NCBI RefSeq assembly: GCF_011752065.1
Contig: NZ_JAAIJY010000030.1
Coordinates: forward strand, 1-43,015
Direction of reading: 5' to 3'
DNA length: 43,015 bases
DNA from: Actinomyces sp. ZJ308
GTDB lineage: Bacteria; Actinomycetota; Actinomycetes; Actinomycetales; Actinomycetaceae
Below, in pieces: positions 1-7,828 of this stretch (position 1 is the first letter of the stretch; each line of letters starts with the position of its first letter). A program made the position numbers and the translations under genes. Below the pieces are notes generated by a model. That model made no database searches, was not told where the DNA came from, and was given only the letters and a program-made list of their open reading frames with translations.

Positions 1-81
1 CCGCGCCGGGTCGGCCAGTGCCTCCAAGGTCATCCTCGTGGCTCGCTCGCGCAGCTCATCGGGGTACTTCTTCTGTCCCAT
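1..81 (-). CDS. IS3-family transposase OrfA, N-terminal fragment
   Basis: Read on the minus strand from ATG at 81-79, the frame gives 27 residues starting MGQKKYPDELRERATRM and runs off the window edge. The basic, Arg/Glu-rich opening with a KKYP-ELRERA pattern is typical of the helix-turn-helix OrfA of IS3-family elements. A GGAAGG-like ribosome site lies about 9 nt upstream. It is identical to the fragment at 42935-43015. Function (DNA binding at the IS ends, frameshifted with OrfB) is family knowledge; the catalytic DDE part is outside the window. Confidence 0.8.
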   Translation of the reverse strand, partial: MGQKKYPDELRERATRMTLEALADPAR

Positions 82-133
82 GACAGTGATCCTTCCGTGT
101 CATCACTGCCTCCATCAAACCCGGGGCGATTCA
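1..133 (-). mobile_element. IS3-like insertion sequence, terminal part (left copy)
   Basis: Bases 1-133 are the exact reverse complement of 42883-43015, base for base. The terminus, read outward-in, begins TGAATCGCCCCGGG at position 133, the kind of end seen in actinobacterial IS3-family elements. Only the end carrying the transposase start is present; the rest lies outside the window. The transposase is read away from the window. The element abuts the DUF2318 gene at 134, and no target duplication can be judged because the other IS end is not visible. Confidence 0.88.
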
Positions 134-1110
134 GGGAAGTACAACTAGTGGCCAACACGGTGGCCTGCCTGGTTCTGGCGCTGGCCTTCTTCCAGGCGAC
201 CCAGGACGTCGTCCTTCAGCTCTCCGCCTTCATCGCCCCCGGGGAGGCCGTCTTCTCCACCGAGATGCTGCTGAGGGTCCTCGGCTTCCTGGGAGGGTGG
301 TGCGCCGTGGCCGTGCTGGCCTTCACCTACGTGCGTGCCTGCAAGGGGCTCCCACGGCGCGTCGCCAACCTGGCGGTACTCGGCTTCGCCGTCGTCATGA
401 CCGGAACCGACATCCTGAGCCTAACGCGTCTGCTGCATGCCACGCATCGCGTCGTGCTGTCCCCGGGGGCGTTTCGGTTCCTGGCCTGGGCCGGCAACAA
501 CCTGCAGACCATGATCCTGTTCCTTGCCGCCGCGGTCTTCCTCGTTCCCCTGGCCGGTCTGTTCGTCACCAGCCTGCGGCGCCTGCCGGATCAGCCCAAC
601 CCGGCCGTGCTGCGCTCCCGCCGGGCTGATCGACGTCGCAGCCGCCGGTGGGTTCTGGCCTCAGCGCTCGGCTTCAGCGCACTGGTCCTGACCCGTACCG
701 TTGCGCTGGCCAAGGTCAACGAGGTGCCCCAGCTCTCCGAGCCCGAGCCCTACAACCTCGACCAGGCCGCCGGGCTCGCCCGCGTCTCGCTGTCCGGCCT
801 GGCCGACGGCCACCTTCACCGTTATGCCTATGCCGGCTCCGAGGGGACCGAGGTCCGGTTCATCGCGATCCTCAAGAACGGTGGTGCCTACGGCGTCGGG
901 CTGGACGCCTGCGAGAACTGCGGGCCGTCGGGCTACTACGAGAAGGACGGCAAGGTCATCTGCAAGCGCTGCGACGTGGCCATCAACCCGGCCACCATCG
1001 GGTTCAAGGGAGGCTGCAACCCGATCCCGGTGGACTTCGAGGTCGACGGCGGGGACCTGACCATCGCCACGACCCTGCTGGAGGACTCCGTCAAGGTGTT
1101 CAAGCGGTGA
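97..1110 (+). CDS. DUF2318 Fe-S membrane protein, 5'-truncated by IS
   Basis: Membrane protein of the metal-uptake type found beside FTR1 permease and P19/Tpd genes. Several hydrophobic segments fill residues 18-165, another lies near 185-200, and the C-terminal DUF2318 domain carries C272/C275 (CENC), C289/C292 (CKRC) and C307 in GGCNPIP, presumably for a metal or Fe-S centre facing outward. The open frame begins at GTG 97 inside the IS; its first 12 codons are IS sequence. Native sequence starts at 134 in mid-frame. A possible re-start is GTG 148, about 8 nt after AGGGAAG, whose first base comes from the IS. Homologues as I recall them have a longer membrane N-terminus, so this is probably a broken gene, though a 321-aa product from 148 is conceivable. 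It heads a cluster running to 5282. Confidence 0.75.
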   Translation: MSSLPPSNPGRFREVQLVANTVACLVLALAFFQATQDVVLQLSAFIAPGEAVFSTEMLLRVLGFLGGWCAVAVLAFTYVRACKGLPRRVANLAVLGFAVVMTGTDILSLTRLLHATHRVVLSPGAFRFLAWAGNNLQTMILFLAAAVFLVPLAGLFVTSLRRLPDQPNPAVLRSRRADRRRSRRWVLASALGFSALVLTRTVALAKVNEVPQLSEPEPYNLDQAAGLARVSLSGLADGHLHRYAYAGSEGTEVRFIAILKNGGAYGVGLDACENCGPSGYYEKDGKVICKRCDVAINPATIGFKGGCNPIPVDFEVDGGDLTIATTLLEDSVKVFKR

Positions 1111-1173
1111 GCCCCGTGCGTCCATCATTCCTTCACCCGGCCGTCCACCCCGCCCACGGAAAGGAGTCCTGAG

Positions 1174-2478
1174 ATGTTCTTCATCCGGCTGCTTCGCCGT
1201 TCCTTCCTGCGTCAGCTGCGCCGTCGCTCACTGATCGCCCTGACCGTGGCCCTGTGCGCCTCCATCTCCGTGGCCATGCTCGGCGTCGTCCTCGACGTGG
1301 GCGACAAGCTCAACGCCGAGCTGACCAACTACGGCTCCAACATCGTGGTCCAGCCCCGCGCCGGCGCTGTGGTCGACAACCTCTATGAGACGAGCAAGGA
1401 CAAGGAGGCGGCATCCTTCCTCGACGAGAAGGAGGTCACCAACATCAAGACGATCTTCTGGGCCTACAACATCGTCGACCTCACCCCCAGGCTGTCGGGT
1501 GCCGTCAAGGTCAAGGGCTCCGGCAGCGGTCAGGAGGGCTCGGAGGGGACCGATGTCCTGGCCGCCGGAGCCTGGTTCAACAAGGACGTCAAGCTCTCCA
1601 CCGGGGAGTCCACCACCCTGGGGGTGTCCACCATGCGTTCGTGGTGGAAGATGCAGGGCGCCTGGCCCTCCGACGACGCCGCCGAGGCGGTGGTCGGCAC
1701 CAAGCTGGCGAAGCGGCTGGGCGTCTCCCAGGGGGACACGATCACGGTCACCGGGCCCCAGGGCGAGGAGAGTCTCACCGTGACCGGGATCTACACCTCC
1801 GGGGACAAGGACGACCAGACCTTCTACGCGCCGCTGGCCGGCATCCAGCAGGTCACCGGGCATGAGGGCCAGGTCGATGAGATCGAGGTCAAGGCTCTGA
1901 CCACCCCTGAGAACGACCTGTCCCGCAAGGCCGCCGCCAACCCGGCGGCCCTGTCCTCCGCCGAGTGGGAGACCTGGTACTGCACGGCCTACGCCTCCTC
2001 CATTTCCTACCAGATCGAGGAGGTCGTCACCGGCGCCGTCGCCAAGCCCGTCCGTCAGGTCGCCGCGGTCGAGGGCAACGTGCTGTCCAAGACGCAGGTG
2101 CTCATGATCCTCATGACCGCCCTGAGCCTGGTGGCCGCGGCGCTGGCCGTCGCCTCCCTGACCACCGCCTCCCTGGTGGAGCGCACCGGCGAGTTCGCAC
2201 TTCTCAAGGCGGTGGGGGCCTCCTCGGCCTCCATCAACCGACTCATCCTGGCCGAGAGCGCCGTCATCGGGGTGATCGGGCTGGCGATCGGAGCGGCGGT
2301 GGGCTCCGGACTGGCCCAACTCATCGGCAGAGTCGTCTTCCACTCGGGCATCACCATGCGTCCCATGGTCTACGTGCTGGTCGCGGCCCTCGTCTCCGTG
2401 GTCCTGCTGGCCGCCACCGCCTCGTCCATGCGCTCGATCCTGAGGATCCAGCCCGCCATCGCCCTGCACCGGAGGTGA
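1174..2478 (+). CDS. FtsX/MacB-like ABC transporter permease 1
   Basis: 434-residue permease of the MacB/FtsX type: one N-terminal membrane helix (about 18-40), a large extracytoplasmic MacB_PCD-like domain (about 45-300), then three helices in the last 130 residues containing the LLKAVGAS motif that contacts the ATPase. ATG 1174 is preceded by AAGGAG at 1161-1166. Downstream are a second permease, an ATPase and an FMN-binding lipoprotein, and upstream is a DUF2318 protein. That set matches Campylobacter p19-type iron uptake clusters, so a role in iron or other metal handling is inferred from context. The permease sequence alone does not give the substrate. Confidence 0.85.
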   Translation: MFFIRLLRRSFLRQLRRRSLIALTVALCASISVAMLGVVLDVGDKLNAELTNYGSNIVVQPRAGAVVDNLYETSKDKEAASFLDEKEVTNIKTIFWAYNIVDLTPRLSGAVKVKGSGSGQEGSEGTDVLAAGAWFNKDVKLSTGESTTLGVSTMRSWWKMQGAWPSDDAAEAVVGTKLAKRLGVSQGDTITVTGPQGEESLTVTGIYTSGDKDDQTFYAPLAGIQQVTGHEGQVDEIEVKALTTPENDLSRKAAANPAALSSAEWETWYCTAYASSISYQIEEVVTGAVAKPVRQVAAVEGNVLSKTQVLMILMTALSLVAAALAVASLTTASLVERTGEFALLKAVGASSASINRLILAESAVIGVIGLAIGAAVGSGLAQLIGRVVFHSGITMRPMVYVLVAALVSVVLLAATASSMRSILRIQPAIALHRR

Positions 2479-2483
2479 CGCAG

Positions 2484-3911
2484 GTGCCCACGGAGTCCCC
2501 ACGCCGCGGCGGCCGGTTGATGACGAACCGCCGTATGTTCCTCACGATGCTGGCCGGCGCCACCTTCCGACGCCGGAGCCGGGCCCTGGCCGCCATGCTC
2601 TCCTCCGCCGTGGGAGCCGCCACCCTGTTCTGCCTGGCCGCGGTCTGCCTGGCGGTTCCGGCCCAGATGACCGCCCAGATGCGTCAGTTCGGTGCGAACC
2701 TCATCGTCGTGCCCGTCTCGGCCGATGCGACCACCCCGCGCATCACCGAGCAGTCGGCCCAGGCCGCCGTCCAGGCCGCCGCTCAGGCCGCCGGTACCGA
2801 CACGGGCCGGCTGCGGCAGGCCGACTACCGCTACGAGACGGTCCGTATCAACCGCTCGCCCTACCTGCTCGCCGGCATCAACGTCGACGACGTGCGCCGT
2901 CTCAACGGCCACTGGTCGCTGGAGGGCTCCTGGCCGGACCAGGGCCAGGTCCTGGTGGGCAAGGACGTCGCCCAGGCCGCCTCCCTCAAGGTGGGCTCGA
3001 CCGTCACCGCCGAGTACCTCTCCAGCGACAACCTCTCCCTGGACAACTCCCATCAGGGCTCCGCATCCAGTGCCGGCGATGCCGCCACGGGCTCGCCCCA
3101 GGCCACCGAGGGGAGCTCCGACGGGGGGAACGGGGATGCCGGCCACTCCGCTCATGCCGGCCACTCCGGTCACGGAGGCAGCGGGGGGCACGCGGGTCAC
3201 GGGGGTTCCTCGGACGGGGGAGCGACCGGTGCCGCTGGTGACCCCGCTGCGACGGAGAGCGCCCAGGGCACCGCGCAGTGGCAGGTCGCCGGAATCGTCG
3301 ACACCGGTGGTCAGGAGGACGACATCGTCTACGCGGCATCGGCCGACGTCGACCGGCTCACCGGAACGTCGACGGTCGGCTACGACGTCGTCGAGATGTC
3401 CGTCGACACCTCGTCGACGACGATGGACGACGTCGTCTCCGCCGTGGAGTCCGCCGGCGGCGGCCAGCTCCAGGCCGAGCCCGTCTCCAAGATCACCTCC
3501 GGCGACACCCGGATCATCACGATGCTCAACACCCTGTTCTGGGTGGTCTCCGCCGTCGTCCTGGGACTGACGCTGGTCGGGGTGTCCACCACCATGACCG
3601 TCATCGTCTCGGAGAGACGCAACGAGATCGGCCTGCGCAAGGCCCTGGGAGCCTCGGGACGGTCCATCGCCACCGAGTTCTACTCCGAGGCCGCCGTCCT
3701 GGGAGCCGTCGGAGGTGTCCTGGGCACCGCCGTCGGGTACGGTCTGGCCGTCGCCGTGTGCCGCGGCGTGTTCGAGACGACCCTGGCGTTCAACTGGCCG
3801 CTCGCCATCGCCTCGGTGGTGCTGACGTCGGTGGTGGCCGTGGCGGCCTCCTACTCCCCGGTGCGTCGCGCCTCGCGCATCGATCCCGCTCTCGTCCTCA
3901 GGGAGGAATGA
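2484..3911 (+). CDS. FtsX/MacB-like ABC transporter permease 2 with His-rich loop
   Basis: 475-residue partner permease with the same plan: an N-terminal helix (about 30-55), an extracytoplasmic domain, three C-terminal helices, and the motif GLRKALGASG at the ATPase contact. GTG 2484 is chosen because GGAGG (2471-2475) sits 8 nt upstream, on the stop of the previous gene; ATG 2520 lacks a ribosome site. The extracytoplasmic domain holds a Gly/Ser/His-rich insert around residues 215-250 (DNA about 3129-3230) with six His in GHSAH, GHSGHG and GHAGHG patterns, a likely metal-binding segment not present in permease 1. It is translationally close to both neighbours. Confidence 0.85.
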   Translation: MPTESPRRGGRLMTNRRMFLTMLAGATFRRRSRALAAMLSSAVGAATLFCLAAVCLAVPAQMTAQMRQFGANLIVVPVSADATTPRITEQSAQAAVQAAAQAAGTDTGRLRQADYRYETVRINRSPYLLAGINVDDVRRLNGHWSLEGSWPDQGQVLVGKDVAQAASLKVGSTVTAEYLSSDNLSLDNSHQGSASSAGDAATGSPQATEGSSDGGNGDAGHSAHAGHSGHGGSGGHAGHGGSSDGGATGAAGDPAATESAQGTAQWQVAGIVDTGGQEDDIVYAASADVDRLTGTSTVGYDVVEMSVDTSSTTMDDVVSAVESAGGGQLQAEPVSKITSGDTRIITMLNTLFWVVSAVVLGLTLVGVSTTMTVIVSERRNEIGLRKALGASGRSIATEFYSEAAVLGAVGGVLGTAVGYGLAVAVCRGVFETTLAFNWPLAIASVVLTSVVAVAASYSPVRRASRIDPALVLREE

Positions 3912-3912
3912 C

Positions 3913-4716
3913 ATGCTGCTCGAGCTGTCCCACGTATCCAAGATCTACGGCGAGCTGCACGCCCTGGACGACCTCAGCCTGGAGGTGCCCCGCGGCCAGT
4001 GGCTCTCCGTGGTCGGATCCTCGGGATCGGGCAAGACCACGCTGATGAACATCATCGGCTGCATGGACACGCCCACGAAGGGGTCGGTCAAGCTCGACGA
4101 CCGCGAGCTGGGCAGCCTCAACGCCGCCCAGCTCACCGACATCCGCAAGAACGTCATCGGCCTGGTCTTCCAGCAGTTCCACCTCATCGGCCACCTCACC
4201 GCGGTGGAGAACGTCATGGTGGCCCAGTACTACCACTCGATGACCGATGAGAAGGAGGCCCTCGAGGCGCTGGAGAACGTGGGACTGGCCGACCGCGCCC
4301 ACCACCTGCCCTCCCAGCTCTCCGGCGGCGAGCAGCAGCGCGTATGCATCGCCCGGGCCCTCATCAACCACCCCGAGATCATCCTGGCCGACGAGCCCAC
4401 CGGGAACCTGGACGAGACCAACGAGCAGCTGGTCCTGGACATCTTCTCGCGCCTGCACCAGCAGGGGACCACGCTCATCGTCGTCACCCACGACTCCCAC
4501 GTCGCCTCCTGCGGTCAGCGTCAGATCCTGCTCAACCACGGCCGCCTCGTGGGGGAGAGGCTGTCCGACGGCGGTCAGGGCCCTCGCACCAGCACCATGC
4601 TCGACTTCGAGGACAGCTCATCGAGCACCGATGACAGGGGCGCGACCAGTGCGAGGACCATGAGCGAGGAGAACGCCGGTCTGGCCGACGAGCCCGAGCC
4701 GAAGGAGCAGCAGTGA
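3913..4716 (+). CDS. ABC transporter ATP-binding protein (MacB/LolD type)
   Basis: 267-residue ATPase energising the two permeases. Visible motifs: Walker A GSSGSGKTT (35-43), Q-loop around VFQQFH, signature LSGGEQQR (136-143), Walker B IILADEP (157-162), and switch His in VVTHD. The last 45 residues form an acidic, Ser-rich tail beyond the usual domain. ATG 3913 follows the previous stop by one base, with GGGAGG at 3901-3906. The gene overlaps the next by 4 bp (GTGA). Family membership is certain; the metal substrate is inferred from neighbours. Confidence 0.93.
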   Translation: MLLELSHVSKIYGELHALDDLSLEVPRGQWLSVVGSSGSGKTTLMNIIGCMDTPTKGSVKLDDRELGSLNAAQLTDIRKNVIGLVFQQFHLIGHLTAVENVMVAQYYHSMTDEKEALEALENVGLADRAHHLPSQLSGGEQQRVCIARALINHPEIILADEPTGNLDETNEQLVLDIFSRLHQQGTTLIVVTHDSHVASCGQRQILLNHGRLVGERLSDGGQGPRTSTMLDFEDSSSSTDDRGATSARTMSEENAGLADEPEPKEQQ

Positions 4717-5282
4717 GTCCTCAGACGCCCTCAAGCCCGCGACTCCCGGACGGCGGCCGATCCGGCGGCCGGGTCCTGGCCGTGGCCGGGGTGCTTCTGG
4801 CCTCTGCCGGCCCGCTGACCGGCTGCGGGGGAGGGGAGGTGACCCCCTCCCAGGGCGACTACGCCGGGCGCGAGCAGACCGCTAACCCGACCGCCGGGTC
4901 CTCCAACGGGTCCACCGGCTCCGCATCCGCGCCCGTCGCCTCTCCGACGGCGGGCCCCTACGCGGACGGGACCTTCTCGGCCTCCGAGGCGTACGGGCCC
5001 GTGGACGACCTCATCGAGGACGACTCCCTCGACGTCAGCCTCACCCTGTCCGGCGGCGTCATCACGGACGTCTCCGTCACCGGTCACGCCTCGACCGGCA
5101 CCTCCAAGGAGCACATTCAGAACTTCGTCGACGCGATCAACGGGGCCGTCGTCGGTCACAGCATCGAGGACGCCCACGTCCAGGCCCTGGCCGGAGCCTC
5201 CAAGACCTCGAACGCCTTCAACGACGCCGTCGACGCCATCGCCGAGCAGTCCCGGGCATCGGCGACGCAGTCGGCCTCCTGA
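4713..5282 (+). CDS. FMN-binding domain lipoprotein
   Basis: 189-residue predicted lipoprotein: hydrophobic signal with lipobox LTGC (Cys38), a Thr/Ser/Gly-rich linker to about residue 80, then an FMN_bind domain to the end. The sequence AGASKTSNAF near the C-terminus corresponds to the SGATxTS flavinylation motif of the family, with Ser in place of the usual Thr acceptor. GTG 4713 overlaps the ATPase stop and has GAAGGAG at 4701-4707. Surface flavoproteins of this type pass electrons across or outside the membrane. In a metal-import operon a role in reducing ferric iron is a reasonable inference, not shown by the sequence. Confidence 0.82.
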   Translation: MSPQTPSSPRLPDGGRSGGRVLAVAGVLLASAGPLTGCGGGEVTPSQGDYAGREQTANPTAGSSNGSTGSASAPVASPTAGPYADGTFSASEAYGPVDDLIEDDSLDVSLTLSGGVITDVSVTGHASTGTSKEHIQNFVDAINGAVVGHSIEDAHVQALAGASKTSNAFNDAVDAIAEQSRASATQSAS

Positions 5283-5380
5283 GACCCGTAGCAGCCCGCC
5301 GAGCCGGTCTGTATCCGGTTGACATTGCGCTGACGGTGGAGCGGGCCGGGATGCGGTGGGGAGCAGGCCGCTCACCCCGC

Positions 5381-5386
5381 TAGGCT
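5381..5386 (+). promoter_or_regulatory. -10 element TAGGCT, leaderless start of YbjN gene
   Basis: TAGGCT ends 7 nt before ATG 5394, so transcription should begin at or next to the start codon. No convincing -35 lies 17-18 bp upstream. The gap after the FMN-binding gene (111 bp) and this hexamer suggest a new transcription unit. Confidence 0.55.
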
Positions 5387-5393
5387 GGGAAGC

Positions 5394-5864
5394 ATGCCCA
5401 GCTCCGACGCCAGCTCTGCTGCCGCCGCCACGGTCCCCAGGCCCGTGGACGTCGACCGTATCCACGAGTGCGTCAAGCGCCTGGGGCTGCGCTACTTCAT
5501 CGACGACGAGGGCGACATCGGCATCCCGTGGCGCTACGTCACCGTCCACGCCATCTTCCAGGACACCCGAGCGGTTCAGATGCGCGGGATCTGGCACCGT
5601 ATCGCCGACACCGAGCACCTGACCCAGCTGCGCGCCCTGGTCGAGGACTGGAACACCACCCGCATCGGTCCCAAGGCCTACCTCACCGTCGCCGACAGCG
5701 GTGTGGTGCGCCTTCACGGCGAGTACACCTACCCTCTCGAGGCGGGGATGACGGACCGGCAGCTCGAGGACTTCGTCTTCGGCGGCTGCCGGCTCATCGT
5801 CGCCCTCATGCACGAGGCCGAGGAGCAGTTCCCCGACGAGCTGCGCGGAAACCTGGAGCCCTGA
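5394..5864 (+). CDS. YbjN domain-containing protein
   Basis: 156-residue cytoplasmic protein with a single YbjN/type III chaperone-like fold covering residues 20-150; the WRYVTVHAIF and VEDWN segments fit the family. YbjN proteins lack a defined reaction; in Escherichia coli the name-giving member affects stress responses and motility. It starts at ATG 5394 directly after a -10 hexamer and overlaps the next gene, another YbjN protein, by one base (TGATG). Paired YbjN genes near miaA are common in actinobacteria, as far as I recall. The biochemical role is unknown. Confidence 0.75.
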   Translation: MPSSDASSAAAATVPRPVDVDRIHECVKRLGLRYFIDDEGDIGIPWRYVTVHAIFQDTRAVQMRGIWHRIADTEHLTQLRALVEDWNTTRIGPKAYLTVADSGVVRLHGEYTYPLEAGMTDRQLEDFVFGGCRLIVALMHEAEEQFPDELRGNLEP

Positions 5865-6817
5865 TGCCGCGACTGCAACGCCTCACCGACTTCATCGCAC
5901 GGCTCCTGGGCAAGGAGTGGGACGTGCGGGCACTGGACCATCAGCGAAGCAGCCGGTCGACCAGCCAGCAGGGAATCCGGGTGGCCAGCCAGCAGAGCGA
6001 CCCGACGGGCCACCAGCCGGGAGGCCGGTACAGCAGCCGGCGGAGTCACCAGGACGAGTCCCCGGCCGCCTTACCGGACCCGGCGGATTCAGGGCATATG
6101 ACGAGTGCAGCGGGCTCGGCCGGATCACTGCGATCCCGGGGCTCGGCGGTTTCCGCGGACTCAACCGACTCAGTCGACTCAGCCGGCTCAGCGGACTCGG
6201 TCGGCCCCACCGATCTCGCCGGCTCCGTGGGCCCGTCGGAGCGGACAGCGGGGCCGGCCGGGGAGGCCGCCTCGGCGCGGACCTCCCACGCCTCACGCGC
6301 CGGGTCCAGCGGATCAGGCCGGCCGGACGAGGGCCCTGCCGGGGGAGGCGACGTCGTCGACCGATCTCAAGGGCCGCAGCGAACCGGTGAGACGACCGAG
6401 GCGCTCACGCTGGCGAGGATCGAGGCCATGCTCACCGGCCCCATGGAGTACAACGTCCAGCTGGCCGACGACCGTGAGCACCCCTGCCTCCTGGGGACCT
6501 GGGACTCCTTCCCCTTCGTCATCGAGATCCCCGAGGGACACGACGGCTGGCTCCTGGTGTCCGGGGACTGGGAGGAGGCCGTCCCCGCCTCCCAGCGCGA
6601 CGAGATCGCCGCCAGTGTCAACGACTGGAACCGGGACAAGTTCTTCCCCACCGTCGGCGTCGTCGACACCCCCATCGGGCCGCTGGTGCGGGCCACCTAC
6701 CTCACCGACATGTCCGCCGGCGTCACCGACGCCCAGCTGCGCCTCCACCTCGACACGGCGCTGTCCGCCTGCACCCAGGCGCTCAGCCTCGTGGGCCCCC
6801 TCCTACCGGAGATCTGA
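5864..6817 (+). CDS. YbjN domain-containing protein with long low-complexity N-terminus
   Basis: 317 residues. A basic N-terminus (1-35) is followed by a disordered Ser/Gly/Pro/Asp-rich stretch (about 35-180) that includes Asp-Ser-X repeats from residue 99, then a YbjN domain (about 185-317) with LLGTWDSFPF and VNDWNRD. ATG 5864 overlaps the previous stop and GGAG (5855-5858) lies 5 nt upstream, so the two YbjN proteins are translationally coupled and may pair. The linker is encoded in part by a 9-nt tandem repeat (6158-6202), so its length may vary between strains. No reaction can be assigned. Confidence 0.72.
   Translation: MPRLQRLTDFIARLLGKEWDVRALDHQRSSRSTSQQGIRVASQQSDPTGHQPGGRYSSRRSHQDESPAALPDPADSGHMTSAAGSAGSLRSRGSAVSADSTDSVDSAGSADSVGPTDLAGSVGPSERTAGPAGEAASARTSHASRAGSSGSGRPDEGPAGGGDVVDRSQGPQRTGETTEALTLARIEAMLTGPMEYNVQLADDREHPCLLGTWDSFPFVIEIPEGHDGWLLVSGDWEEAVPASQRDEIAASVNDWNRDKFFPTVGVVDTPIGPLVRATYLTDMSAGVTDAQLRLHLDTALSACTQALSLVGPLLPEI
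6158..6202 (+). repeat. Five tandem 9-nt units encoding Asp-Ser-X
   Basis: Five consecutive units of the form GACTCAGCC (with one or two changes each) start in codon 99 of the second YbjN gene and stay in frame, giving DS-T, DS-V, DS-A, GS-A, DS-V. Copy-number change would alter the linker by three residues without a frameshift. Confidence 0.75.
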
Positions 6818-6822
6818 GAGCC

Positions 6823-7818
6823 GTGAGCCCCACGGCCCAGAGCACCCCCCGCCTCCCGCGAGTCGCCGTGGTGGGGCCCACCGCCACCGGCAAGACCGAC
6901 CTCGCCCTCGCCCTGGCCGATCAGACACGGGTCAGTGGCCCGGCCCGGCGAGCAGAGATCATCAACGCCGACGCCTCACTGCTCTACCGGGGCATGGACA
7001 TCGGCACCGCCAAGCCCGGCCCGGCCGAGCGGGCCCGCGTCCCCCACCACCAGATCGACGTCCTCACCGTCAGGGACACAGCCAGTGTGGCCGCCTTCCA
7101 GCGCTCCGCCCGCGGTGACATCGACGCCGTCGAGTCCCGAGGGCACCTGGCGATCATCGCCGGAGGCTCCGGCCTCTACGTGCGCGCCCTGACCGACGGA
7201 CTCGACTTCCCCGGCACCGACCCGCAGACGCGCGCCCGCCTGACCCGGCGCGCCGAGCAGGAGGGCACCGCCCCCCTCCACGCCGAGCTCACCCGACTCG
7301 ACCCCATCGCGGCTAAGCGGATCGAGGCCTCCAACACCCGCAGGATCGTGCGGGCGCTGGAGGTCATCGAGATCACCGGACGTCCCTTCTCCGCCTCCCT
7401 GCCGCGCTACGAGGACGTGGTCCCCACCGCCCACATCGCTCTGCGCTGCGAGCGCCGGCTCCTGGACACCCGCATCAACGCCCGCGCCCGCGCCATGTTC
7501 GAAGGCGGCCTGGTGGAGGAGGTCGAGGCCCTCATCGACCAGGGCCTCAGACAGGGGGAGACCGCACCGCGCGCCATCGGCTACGCCCAGGCGCTCGCGG
7601 TCATCGACGGGACCATGAGCGTGCCCGAGGCCATCGCCTCCACCGCCCTGGCCACCCGCCAGCTCGCCTCCCGCCAGATCAAGTGGTTCCGCCGCGACCC
7701 GCGAGTGCACTGGGTCGACGTCTCTCTCACCGAGGACGGGCACTGCACCGACGCTGAGCGTTCCCGGGTGACCAGGCAGGCATGGGAGCACGTTCTCGCA
7801 TCTCACGGCGTCGCTTAG
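6823..7818 (+). CDS. miaA: tRNA dimethylallyltransferase
   Basis: 331 residues, normal length. Transfers a dimethylallyl group to N6 of A37 in tRNAs that read codons starting with U. The P-loop VVGPTATGKTD (residues 16-26), the INADAS and YRGMDIGTAKP segments that bind substrate, and the family C-terminus with QIKWFRRDPRVHW are all visible. GTG 6823 lies 5 bp after the YbjN stop, preceded by GGAGATCTGAGAG. The stop codon TAG (7816-7818) is the start of the -10 of dapF. Order miaA-dapF is conserved in actinobacteria. Confidence 0.95.
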   Translation: MSPTAQSTPRLPRVAVVGPTATGKTDLALALADQTRVSGPARRAEIINADASLLYRGMDIGTAKPGPAERARVPHHQIDVLTVRDTASVAAFQRSARGDIDAVESRGHLAIIAGGSGLYVRALTDGLDFPGTDPQTRARLTRRAEQEGTAPLHAELTRLDPIAAKRIEASNTRRIVRALEVIEITGRPFSASLPRYEDVVPTAHIALRCERRLLDTRINARARAMFEGGLVEEVEALIDQGLRQGETAPRAIGYAQALAVIDGTMSVPEAIASTALATRQLASRQIKWFRRDPRVHWVDVSLTEDGHCTDAERSRVTRQAWEHVLASHGVA

Positions 7819-7821
7819 GCT
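7816..7821 (+). promoter_or_regulatory. -10 element TAGGCT of dapF, overlapping the miaA stop
   Basis: TAGGCT is made from the miaA stop codon TAG plus GCT and ends 7 nt before dapF ATG 7829, the spacing of a leaderless transcript. No good -35 is seen. dapF may therefore be transcribed both from miaA read-through and on its own. Confidence 0.5.
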
Positions 7822-7828
7822 AGGGGCC

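Noticed and set aside
5319-5324. TTGACA as the -35 of the YbjN gene
   Set aside because: It is 56 bp from the -10 TAGGCT and no -10 lies 17 bp downstream of it.
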